A stretch of 10,521 nt of DNA from Verrucomicrobia bacterium 12-59-8 (GTDB lineage: Bacteria > Verrucomicrobiota > Verrucomicrobiae > Verrucomicrobiales > Verrucomicrobiaceae). The notes beneath the pieces are model-generated. The model worked only from the letters and a program-made list of their open reading frames with translations. It made no database searches and was not told the origin of the DNA. The translations under genes were made by a program, and so were the position numbers. Shown piece by piece: positions 1-5,512 of this stretch (its first letter is position 1; each line of letters starts with the position of its first letter). The stretch spans positions 1 through 10,521 of the forward strand of contig NCCR01000143.1 of assembly GCA_002279765.1 (NCBI GenBank), read 5' to 3'.

Positions 1-2
1 CC

Positions 3-98
3 ATCGCGACCCGATACGATCAACTGGCCAGCAGCTTCCTCGGCATGGTCCATCTCGCCACAGCCAGATACTGGCTTAAATTTGTCCACGCCGCCTAG
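3..98 (+). CDS. C-terminal end of an IS5-like transposase (5' part outside the window)
   Basis: The frame is open from the window edge and ends at TAG 96-98, giving 31 residues. They begin IATRYDQLASSFLGMVHLA and continue with a TARYWLKF segment. The pattern I-A-T-R-Y-D-x-L-A-x-x-F-L-x-x-[VI]-H-L-A-x-A-x-x-W-L is the usual C-terminal tail of IS5-family (DDE) transposases, where it follows the catalytic Glu helix. The DDE residues themselves lie upstream of the window, so activity cannot be judged. The element would end shortly after the stop codon, somewhere in 99-151, but I could not identify a terminal inverted repeat without the other end. The neighbouring gene converges on it from the opposite strand. 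Family assignment rests on motif recognition over a short stretch. Confidence 0.7.
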   Translation: MATRYDQLASSFLGMVHLATARYWLKFVHAA

Positions 99-151
99 GC
101 TTTCCCAACGGGCAGCAAGCCGCTGATACATGCAGGGGTTGAAGGATGATT

Positions 152-964
152 TCAGGTGGAGATGATCCTGTAGCCTTCCGGAGGACAAGCAACAATTTTG
201 ACGTCGCGATGCAACTTTTTCCGCAACGAAGAGACGAGTACTTGCAGCCGACCTATGGAAAAACTTCCGACGCGAAGCTCCATTATTGAACATAGATCCG
301 AAAATCCGACATATTGGCCTTTACTCTCAAGCATAGCCAAAAGAATTACTCGTTCCCTTAAATTGAGTTTTTGCAGTTTTGCGATCGCATTTAATGCACG
401 ATCTTCACGCTCTTTACAAGACCCTAATTGAATTCTCGATTCATAACGCGTCCACATTCCGCGCATGCGGGCCACAGCCTCCGCAGGATCGGTGGTGGCA
501 ACATCATAAACATCGTCAAAACCCGCAGCAATGGCGTGCGCGCGCCATAGGGGTAGCGAATCACACATGAGCGCAATTTTCAATTTATGACCGAGAATAG
601 CGGCGTTTTGCTGCACGAGTTCAGATAAAGCTGCAACATTATTGCCGCCTACCACCAGTACATCATAGGGTGAGACTGCCAATGAAAGGCACCTGAGATC
701 ATCGCGTGCAAATTCGTACCGATCAATTTTCTGGGCAATGTCGGACATGTATGCGTCGTCGGACATGTATGCGTCGCGCGAAGCCACATGCTGATCCTGC
801 ATGGAGACATATCGGATAGTCAGTTCTGCAGCGCCAATTCGCTGAAAGTGCGGGCTGGGGGCGCCATGCGGGATCGCATCTGACTGAAATGCACCGTCAT
901 TTTCCTGGCAAACGCGCTCATCCTCGCTGTTCATCTCACAGAACTTCGCCCTCACCTCAGCCAC
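152..964 (-). CDS. OmpR/PhoB-type winged-helix transcriptional regulator with degenerate receiver-like domain
   Basis: A 270-residue protein if started at GTG 964. ATG codons at residues 11, 55, 67 and 73 are alternatives and none has a clearly better ribosome site, so the first 50-80 residues are uncertain. Residues about 95-175 resemble a response-regulator receiver fold: a hydrophobic strand DVLVV (101-105), a strand KIALMCDS (129-136) and a GFDDVYD turn (148-154). The strand-3 Asp expected to accept phosphate is replaced by Gly/Asn (VVGGNNV), so phosphorylation control is unlikely. Residues about 198-268 form an OmpR-type winged helix, with the recognition-helix pattern SSLRKKLHR and the wing PPEGYRI, matching the usual GxGYRL hairpin. 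The protein should bind DNA; its targets are unknown. An 18-bp tandem duplication sits in the N-terminal part. The gene lies alone on the minus strand, converging on the transposase end. Confidence 0.75.
   Translation of the reverse strand: MAEVRAKFCEMNSEDERVCQENDGAFQSDAIPHGAPSPHFQRIGAAELTIRYVSMQDQHVASRDAYMSDDAYMSDIAQKIDRYEFARDDLRCLSLAVSPYDVLVVGGNNVAALSELVQQNAAILGHKLKIALMCDSLPLWRAHAIAAGFDDVYDVATTDPAEAVARMRGMWTRYESRIQLGSCKEREDRALNAIAKLQKLNLRERVILLAMLESKGQYVGFSDLCSIMELRVGSFSIGRLQVLVSSLRKKLHRDVKIVACPPEGYRIIST
740..775. repeat. Perfect 18-bp tandem duplication inside the regulator gene
   Basis: Bases 740-757 and 758-775 are identical 18-mers (GTCGGACATGTATGCGTC on the + strand). In the minus-strand reading frame they encode DAYMSD twice in succession (residues 65-76). 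The unit is a multiple of three, so the frame is kept. It supplies two in-frame ATG codons and lies between a poorly conserved N-terminal extension and the receiver-like domain. The lack of any divergence between the copies suggests a recent slippage duplication. Confidence 0.95.
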
Positions 965-1049
965 AACCCCGTAAAGACTGGATGGTTACATCCTGCGTAA
1001 CATTCGCATGGGACCAGTACGATACCCACTTCCGTTCCAAGCGGCGCCT

Positions 1050-1078
1050 AGAATATGCCACCCGTACGCCTGACGCAA
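1050..1078 (-). promoter_or_regulatory. Possible sigma-70-like promoter for the winged-helix regulator
   Basis: Read on the minus strand, TTGCGT (1073-1078) is followed after 17 bases by TATTCT (1050-1055). This gives 3/6 and 4/6 matches to the TTGACA/TATAAT consensus with ideal spacing. It would leave an untranslated leader of roughly 75-80 bases before the GTG at 964. The surrounding 965-1122 gap holds no other feature I can support. The match is weak and could be chance. Confidence 0.25.
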
Positions 1079-1122
1079 TGAGAAGATTACTGCCGGCCAA
1101 AAACTCGCAACAAAATGATAGA

Positions 1123-1656
1123 TTAAGCTGCCAAAAGCGGAGAGTTCATCCGATGAGCGATAGAGGACAATACGGTTCTCATATAATTCAGACCAACAGG
1201 GCTCATTAAAACGAAATTTCGGCGACGATCCGTACTATCTGGCTCCCGCTTTATAAAGCCGGCCTTTTCCAGAACCCAGACCCATCGCAACGCCGTCGAC
1301 TCAGGAACCTGGCCAGCCAGCCCCGCCCCGGTAACCGAGATCAATTTGTCCTGAGCGTACGCTATGAAGAGGTCGAGGAGAATATCCCAGGCGGGGTCGT
1401 GAAAAAGCCCTACGACAATTGGATCCTTTTCCCGATCACGGCGTGCGAGATAGAGCTTTTTCGCAAAGACCGAGAGGTCCGTGTCCGACCAGCCTGCCGA
1501 AGCATCGGATCTGCTGACACGGCCCAGAACGATATCGAACTCACCTTCATGCTGGTCAGTCACCAAATGCGAAAGTTTCCGTACCATCTGGCCGATATTG
1601 GATACTTCCTGATGAAGCTTCTCAAAATTATCAGCGAACGCATCGTACTGCGCCAT
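1123..1656 (-). CDS. MarR-like winged-helix DNA-binding protein
   Basis: A 177-residue protein read from ATG 1656. This start is preferred to the in-frame GTG at 1665 because an AGGAAGG ribosome site (1665-1671) stands 8 bases before the ATG. Residues 8-35 form an amphipathic, probably coiled, helix (FADNFEKLHQEVSNIGQMV). Residues about 85-172 look like a winged helix: a helix over PAWDILLDLFIAYAQ, a helix-turn-helix over residues 108-134 ending VWVLEKAGFI, then a basic wing PDSTDRRRNFVLMSPVG. The L-E-x-x-G-[FL]-I-x-R-x-x-[DS]-x-x-D-[RK]-R pattern is the classical MarR/winged-helix wing. The upstream gene ends 5 bases before this start and contains its ribosome site, so the two are probably co-translated. 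The ligand and target are not visible. I infer a repressor-type regulator of sphingomonad type. Confidence 0.75.
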   Translation of the reverse strand: MAQYDAFADNFEKLHQEVSNIGQMVRKLSHLVTDQHEGEFDIVLGRVSRSDASAGWSDTDLSVFAKKLYLARRDREKDPIVVGLFHDPAWDILLDLFIAYAQDKLISVTGAGLAGQVPESTALRWVWVLEKAGFIKREPDSTDRRRNFVLMSPVGLNYMRTVLSSIAHRMNSPLLAA

Positions 1657-1661
1657 GGACG

Positions 1662-2099
1662 TCACCTTCCTGCAGCCTGCCGATCAACGAGAATACCCCA
1701 CGAAGGCTGGAAATGCGCGTCGATGTCCAGATCGGAATGGCCGAGCAAGGACCGCCCATGATGCTCGGAGGACAAAACGCTCAACGCTTGCAAGACGTAG
1801 ACAGATGTCGCAAAATTTTCTGTGTCATCAAGCAGGACCAAGGCCATTTTCAGCAGACGCTCTGCTTCTAGGCCAGCTTCACCGGACTCCAATTTCTGTC
1901 CCACGTGACACTCCCGTTTCATCGAATTAAAATGCGACAATCGAATTAGAACCGCATCTTTCGCGAAATTTATCAGAAACTTTTCTGATACAAGCTCTAG
2001 CACAAATTGACGTCGCGCCAAGACGTTATTGACAGCTTGCTGTCGACGCCCAGCCCGTACGATATCACCTATGCTGCAAGGCCGACCGAGACTGTCCAT
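1662..2099 (-). CDS. Small helical protein of unknown function, coupled to the winged-helix gene
   Basis: A 145-residue protein if started at ATG 2099, which has a CAGGG sequence just upstream. A TTG four codons earlier and an ATG at residue 60 (MKRECHVGQ) are alternatives. The N-terminal half is basic and helical (IGDIVRAGRRQQAVNNVLA). The second half begins with a helical hairpin, residues 76-112: LEAERLLKMALVLLDD, then FATSVYVLQALSVLSSE, with alternating hydrophobic positions suited to dimerisation. No enzyme motif or membrane segment is seen. It ends 5 bases before the winged-helix start and supplies that gene's ribosome site, so the two probably act together, for instance as a regulator and partner. 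That role is inference. I do not recognise a named family. Confidence 0.55.
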   Translation of the reverse strand: MDSLGRPCSIGDIVRAGRRQQAVNNVLARRQFVLELVSEKFLINFAKDAVLIRLSHFNSMKRECHVGQKLESGEAGLEAERLLKMALVLLDDTENFATSVYVLQALSVLSSEHHGRSLLGHSDLDIDAHFQPSWGILVDRQAAGR

Positions 2100-2240
2100 C
2101 CGGCCCTGCAACCCGACGAACTAATGCTTTCGCGCCGTTTGAACTGACGGTCCGCTACCAACGCTGTTCAACAGAGGCGGACCCTTCGTACAAGGTGCGC
2201 CAGAGAATGGACGTATCCTCATACGCCGCGTTGTCCCCGT

Positions 2241-2531
2241 TCACAGCTTGCCGGAATGCGCTCCCGAAAAACATGGTGGACACTTTGCTCCCTCGATTCG
2301 AAAACCCAGAGCCTTCAAAGCGAGGATAATTCTGAAAGAGAGATCGCCTCCTTGCGGCATGTCGAGTTGCCATGAATCCGCGCCATCCTCCATCACGATC
2401 GACAACGATCCGTCTGGGCCAAGGCAAGCCTTCTTGACGTCAGCAAACGCAATACCCTCTACGGCCAGCTCATTGCGCGCCGCCTCCTCGTCGGGCAGCG
2501 GTGCAGGATAGGATCTGTTTAGTTTGGCCAT
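2241..2531 (-). CDS. 96-residue conserved-looking protein with a C-terminal CPPC motif, function unknown
   Basis: The start at ATG 2531 is well supported by a perfect AAGGAG (2538-2543) six bases upstream, and a CATAAT box (2560-2565) lies where a -10 element would be expected. The protein is soluble and acidic in its first half (PLPDEEAARNELAVEG). A central region, residues 40-80, looks like alternating strands and a helix (DGSLSIVMEDGADSW, then SFRIILALKALGFRIEG). It ends with KCPPCFSG (C84 and C87), which could bind a metal or form a disulfide. It has no signal peptide, so it should be cytoplasmic. It is divergent from the fimbrial genes and shares the strand of the upstream regulators. 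No family is recognised. An overlapping minus frame at 2155-2427 is less convincing. Confidence 0.6.
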   Translation of the reverse strand: MAKLNRSYPAPLPDEEAARNELAVEGIAFADVKKACLGPDGSLSIVMEDGADSWQLDMPQGGDLSFRIILALKALGFRIEGAKCPPCFSGAHSGKL

Positions 2532-2798
2532 GCGTCGCTCCTTATCGGGCGGGGACTGCATTATGGCGTAAAAGACCGGGCGTAAATGCACCACTGCAGG
2601 GATTGGCCGACATGGCGGTTCGGCCCCGCATCATCATCGCTGGCATCGACTGCAAGCAACAGTGTGCATGCGTCCAGAAACGGGATGATTTTTTCGCGCT
2701 CGCCAAGCGGTGTATCAGTTACCGATTGTGCCAGGGTGTCTGCGCCGGTAAGCGTGCGCTACAAGCTTTTGCAGTCGTCTCGTTTGGTGTCATCCAGT
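2532..2798. other. Divergent intergenic region between the CPPC protein and the fimbrial cluster
   Basis: The 267 bases separate divergent genes and should carry promoters in both directions. On the minus strand a CATAAT box (2560-2565) precedes the AAGGAG of the CPPC gene by a plausible distance. On the plus strand I see no convincing -35/-10 pair and no clear ribosome site before 2799. An imperfect operator-like inverted repeat, GGCCGA (2605-2610) and TCGGCC (2620-2625) with a 9-base spacer, lies midway. The plus frame is open through this region back to 2586, but its translation is unlike a protein N-terminus. Confidence 0.4.
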
Positions 2799-3362
2799 AT
2801 GGAAAACGGCCAGATCCCGTCCGCGGCCAGAAGGCGCACGTTTCGGCATTGCCTGCCACTCCTGGGCTTGTTCGGGGCGGCGTTCGCCCCGCCGGGGCAG
2901 GCTGCGACGGTTTCCGTTTCTTATGATGCGCCATTGCGGTTCGGGAAGTTTGTGGTTCCCGTGTCGGGCTCGCGGACCGTTTCAACAACGGGTGCGGTAA
3001 CCGACAACGGCGTGTATCCGATCGTGTCCAGCACGACCGGCCCTGCCCAGTTTACGGTGACGTATGACAGGGGAAACGAAAGCTCGTTGCCACTGACCGT
3101 CCTGCTGCAGGTGCAGATTACCGGGCAGGCAGCATCTTCGGGTTCTGTAACGGGGACCATATCCTCCTTCAGCACCGACATACCGGGCGTCCTGGGCCTG
3201 TTACCGGGGTCGCTCGCAAGCCTTACCCTGACCAACTGCCGTACCCGACGATGTGCGACTTCGGTCCGGGTCGGCGGTCAGTTGCAGGTTACACGCACGA
3301 GCGGTGGCGCCGAGCTGACCGTTCCCATCCTTGTCACAGCCTCCGTGATAGCCGCGTTTTGA
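2799..3362 (+). CDS. DUF4402-like minor fimbrial subunit, secreted
   Basis: A 187-residue protein taken from ATG 2799, although the frame is open further upstream. This start gives a clean signal peptide: a basic n-region (RRRTFRH), a hydrophobic core (CLPLLGLFGAAFA) and probable cleavage after PGQAA (residue 36). The mature part is a beta-rich, Ser/Thr/Gly/Val-rich chain typical of DUF4402 pilin-like domains, with the LRFGKFVVP motif near its start that recurs as LNFGKFTVG in the main pilin. A CX4C pair (C147, C152: NCRTRRCAT) could close a disulfide loop in the periplasm. The next gene starts one base after the stop. It differs strongly from the two 165-residue pilins, so I infer a tip, adaptor or anchor subunit. 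There is no clear ribosome site, so the true start could be the GTG at 2787. Confidence 0.7.
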   Translation: MENGQIPSAARRRTFRHCLPLLGLFGAAFAPPGQAATVSVSYDAPLRFGKFVVPVSGSRTVSTTGAVTDNGVYPIVSSTTGPAQFTVTYDRGNESSLPLTVLLQVQITGQAASSGSVTGTISSFSTDIPGVLGLLPGSLASLTLTNCRTRRCATSVRVGGQLQVTRTSGGAELTVPILVTASVIAAF

Positions 3363-3363
3363 A

Positions 3364-3933
3364 ATGAGAAATTCAGCCGCCGCGCACAAGCTTTTACTGT
3401 TGGGCATGCTTGGAGTTCCGCTTGCCCGGGCAGAAGCACATGGTTCGTCAGCGGCTGCATACGGCGTTTCCGCCGCGCAAGTCATCGCTCCGCTTGCGGT
3501 ATCGCGCGAGGCCGATCTCGATTTCGGCACAATTTTCGGGACCGCGGCCCCGGGGTCGGTAACGATTTCTGCCCAGGGCACTGCGTCATACAGTGGCGGC
3601 GCGCAACCTGCGTGCGCAGGCGCAGCCTGCACCCGCCCGCACGCCGCCGCCTTTGCCGTTCGCGGCGAGCCGGACCGAAGCTATGTCGTTTCTCTTCCTG
3701 CGTTTGTTATCGCCGCAGGCACAAGTCTGAATCCTGCTGGCGACACACCACCCGACCTAATCGTCTCTGCCCTGTTTGTGCGCACCGCTAGTCGGATGAC
3801 ATCAGGAGCCTCAGGCCGTCTCGATCGCACTGGCGCCGATCGATTTACCATCGGCGGCCGGCTGGATGTGCCATCGGGTTTGCATGCAAGCTATTATCGG
3901 GCAACGGTCACCGTATCAATTAATTATATATGA
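3364..3933 (+). CDS. DUF4402 domain fimbrial subunit, secreted
   Basis: A 189-residue protein whose ATG follows the previous stop by one base (TGA-A-ATG), indicating translational coupling. The signal peptide is residues 1-25 (KLLLLGMLGVPLARAEA, with cleavage near AEA). The mature chain has the DUF4402 pattern: AAQVIAPLAVSREADLDFGTI near the start, alternating strands, then FTIGGRLDVPSG and a C-terminal ATVTVSINY strand like the ATVTYN end of the main pilin. By analogy with chaperone-usher pilins this last strand should be recognised by the chaperone. A CX4C pair (C84, C89: PACAGAACT) probably forms a small disulfide loop, matching the spacing in the preceding gene. Together the two genes look like a minor-subunit pair placed ahead of the main pilins. 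The exact position in the fibre is unknown. Confidence 0.8.
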   Translation: MRNSAAAHKLLLLGMLGVPLARAEAHGSSAAAYGVSAAQVIAPLAVSREADLDFGTIFGTAAPGSVTISAQGTASYSGGAQPACAGAACTRPHAAAFAVRGEPDRSYVVSLPAFVIAAGTSLNPAGDTPPDLIVSALFVRTASRMTSGASGRLDRTGADRFTIGGRLDVPSGLHASYYRATVTVSINYI

Positions 3934-4256
3934 CATAAAGGCAGAAGGCGACGGACGCCTCCGCGTTGAACCAGATCGAGGACTGCCGTCCGGCGTACCC
4001 AGCGGCCTGCCTCGCATATTCATTATGACATTTTTTCAATGGTATGATTAACGATTGGCGCTCTCCAAAGCGACTGTTCTTGCGTGCACAGATGCCAAAT
4101 TGTGCGGATTTATGCTGAGCGAATCCACTTAGCTGTCATTAACCTTTCCGTCCTAATGCGTTCGGAGCGGAGTGATCGTTTTGGCCACCTGCGAAGTTTC
4201 AGGGCAGCAGATTTCCACTGGGGTGGACCTGTTGCAAGATTAGGGACACAAGTGAC
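3934..4256 (+). promoter_or_regulatory. 323-base leader/promoter region ahead of the major pilin gene
   Basis: No credible gene lies here. The region is locally less GC-rich than the flanking genes, which suits a promoter. A TATGAT box at 4043-4048 is the best -10 candidate, although no good -35 hexamer stands 16-18 bases upstream. A short inverted repeat, AGGCG (3946-3950) and CGCCT (3956-3960), just after the minor subunit gene is too weak and lacks a T-run for a convincing terminator. Immediately before the pilin, AGGGA (about 10 bases upstream of ATG 4257) is the likely ribosome site. The length suggests that the major pilin has its own promoter and a long untranslated leader. Confidence 0.4.
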
Positions 4257-4754
4257 ATGAAGAAATTTGCTTTCGCGGCGGTTGTTGTCGCTCTCTCGTC
4301 CGGCTCTGCATTTGCCGCGACCGGTAACACGTCGACGGCCAATGGCACGGCTTCGGCCACGGTCGTTGCTCCGATCGTGCTGACGCACACTGCGGGCGCC
4401 GCGCTCAACTTCGGCAAGTTCACCGTCGGCACCGGCGGTACCGTGGTCGTCAGCGCGGCCGGCATCGCTTCGGTCACTGGCGACACGGGGATTGTCCCTG
4501 GTTCGACGAGCTCGGCCGATGCCTTCTCCGTCGCCGGCGATGCCAGCCGTTCCTTCTCGATCACCACGGCCGGTGGCACGGTGACGTCGGGTGCCGCCAG
4601 CATTCCGTTCACGACTTCGGCATCGGCGGCTACCGGCACACTCAGCAGCGGCGGCACCGCCAGCTTCACGGTCGGTGGAACGCTGACCGTTGCCAGCACC
4701 GTCACGGCGGGTGCTTATGCCGGTTCCTACGCCGCCACGGTGACCTACAACTGA
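4257..4754 (+). CDS. Major DUF4402 pilin subunit (probable)
   Basis: A 165-residue protein with a textbook signal peptide (MKKFAFAAVVVALSSGSAFA, cleaved after residue 20). The mature chain of about 145 residues is nearly all Ala, Gly, Ser, Thr and Val, contains no Cys, and shows the DUF4402 signature: PIVLTHTAGAALNFGKFTVG, then GTVVVSAAGIASVTG, SFTVGGTLTVAS and a terminal YAATVTYN strand. The Cys-free, low-complexity beta composition and own leader region fit an abundant structural pilin held together by donor-strand exchange. In the family model, the chaperone encoded at 5513 would shield the subunit in the periplasm and the usher would polymerise it. A strong hairpin begins 9 bases after its stop codon and could raise its expression over the downstream genes. 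Calling it major is inference from composition, position and this hairpin. Confidence 0.85.
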   Translation: MKKFAFAAVVVALSSGSAFAATGNTSTANGTASATVVAPIVLTHTAGAALNFGKFTVGTGGTVVVSAAGIASVTGDTGIVPGSTSSADAFSVAGDASRSFSITTAGGTVTSGAASIPFTTSASAATGTLSSGGTASFTVGGTLTVASTVTAGAYAGSYAATVTYN

Positions 4755-4763
4755 TTGATCCGC

Positions 4764-4795
4764 CTGCGGTTCGCCGGACACCCGGCGGACCGCAG
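4764..4795 (+). terminator. Strong 14-bp hairpin after the major pilin gene (attenuator or mRNA-stabilising stem)
   Basis: Left arm 4764-4777 (CTGCGGTTCGCCGG) pairs with right arm 4782-4795 (CCGGCGGACCGCAG) over 14 positions, with one G-U pair and a 4-base loop (ACAC). It starts 9 bases after the pilin stop. What follows is CTCCCTC rather than a T-run, so full intrinsic termination is doubtful. A partial terminator or a 3' stem protecting the pilin message from exonucleases is more likely, as described for differential expression in other fimbrial operons. Confidence 0.75.
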
Positions 4796-4893
4796 CTCCC
4801 TCATGCCGGCCTGCACATTCCATGTGCGCCCCATGAGCGCGGACGCGGCTGCTGCCGCATGACTCCAGTTCTGCGAGGGTAATTTCGAAAGCA

Positions 4894-5391
4894 ATGCGCG
4901 CCCTGCTTGCCTTGATCGCGGTCGTCGCGTGCATGCCGGCGCCGTGCCTCGCCGCATCGGGCAACGCCTCTGTACGCAACGGCGCAGCAGCGGCCCAAGC
5001 CGTCACCCCGCTTGTCCTCGTTCATACGGCTGGACGATCCATCAGCTTCGGCCGCTTCACAGTGGGATCTGCCGGGACTGTCGTCGTCCCCATCACCGGC
5101 GTTGCATCAACCACGGGCGGTGTCACCTTCGTTGCGGGCTCAACAACCAGCCTCGACAGGTTTGTCGCCTCCGGCGACCCCAACCGACTGATAGGGATAA
5201 CGTCGTCGGGCGGGACAGTGACGTCCGGGTCAAATTCCATGGCCTTCACGACGGTACCGATGTTACCGGCGGGCTTTATCCCGCTGACAGGATCCGGCTT
5301 TTTCACTGTAGGCGGAACATTGTCCGTCGCTGCCGGCCAGGCCCCTGGATCATACAATGGCAACTATGTCGTGTCGGTTGCATACAACTGA
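4894..5391 (+). CDS. Second DUF4402 pilin, paralogue of the 4257 gene
   Basis: A 165-residue protein the same length as the upstream pilin and alignable with it end to end without gaps; by hand I count about 78 identical positions (47%). The signal peptide is residues 1-20 (MRALLALIAVVACMPAPCLA). The conserved blocks are PLVLVHTAGRSISFGRFTVG, GTVVVPITGVASTTGG, FFTVGGTLSVAAG and the terminal NYVVSVAYN. It differs from its paralogue by more bulky hydrophobic residues and Pro near positions 122-131, and has no Cys in the mature part. A minor pilin, initiator or terminator subunit lying alongside the main pilin is the most likely role. A GAGGG lies 14 bases before the start, rather far, so translation may be weaker. 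A direct tandem duplication followed by divergence explains the pair. Confidence 0.85.
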   Translation: MRALLALIAVVACMPAPCLAASGNASVRNGAAAAQAVTPLVLVHTAGRSISFGRFTVGSAGTVVVPITGVASTTGGVTFVAGSTTSLDRFVASGDPNRLIGITSSGGTVTSGSNSMAFTTVPMLPAGFIPLTGSGFFTVGGTLSVAAGQAPGSYNGNYVVSVAYN

Positions 5392-5410
5392 CGCGAGGAA
5401 TAGGACCGTA

Positions 5411-5473
5411 ATGGACTTAAATTCCGTGCCAATCCTGTTGCAACCCTTGCTTCCGACACGGACAACTACGTAA
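5411..5473 (+). CDS. Possible 20-codon mini-ORF between pilin and chaperone genes
   Basis: ATG 5411 is preceded by AGGA five bases upstream (5402-5405) and opens a frame of 20 codons ending in TAA at 5471-5473, translating to MDLNSVPILLQPLLPTRTTT. Its ribosome site is better than the one seen before the chaperone start, 40 bases downstream. It has no recognisable family and could be a leader peptide that couples translation into the chaperone gene, or chance. It is too short to judge by codon use. Confidence 0.25.
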   Translation: MDLNSVPILLQPLLPTRTTT

Positions 5474-5512
5474 CCACGATCTATCGCAGCCACAGGATCG
5501 TGAACCGCCTTG

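Noticed and set aside
998..1045. GGAAC on the minus strand as a possible general-stress (EcfG-type) promoter
   Set aside because: No CGTT stands 16-18 bases downstream, so the two-part signature is incomplete.
2120..2330. Plus-strand frame encoding an ELTVRY stretch, resembling ELTIRY in the regulator at 152-964
   Set aside because: The likeness is limited to about six residues, there is no start or ribosome site, and it overlaps the minus-strand CPPC gene.
2155..2427. 90-codon minus-strand frame overlapping the CPPC protein
   Set aside because: Basic, low-quality translation with no ribosome site; the overlapping 96-residue frame has a perfect one.
2586..2798. Upstream in-frame extension of the first DUF4402 gene
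   Set aside because: It would put about 71 residues of non-protein-like sequence ahead of a good signal peptide, so the ATG at 2799 was chosen.
3946..3960. AGGCG/CGCCT inverted repeat as a terminator after the minor subunits
   Set aside because: Only a 5-bp stem without a following T-run; too weak to call.
4110..5006. 298-codon minus-strand frame across the main pilin
   Set aside because: The translation is Arg/Gly/Ala-rich with no domain, and it is antisense to a clear pilin with signal peptide; a GC-bias shadow.
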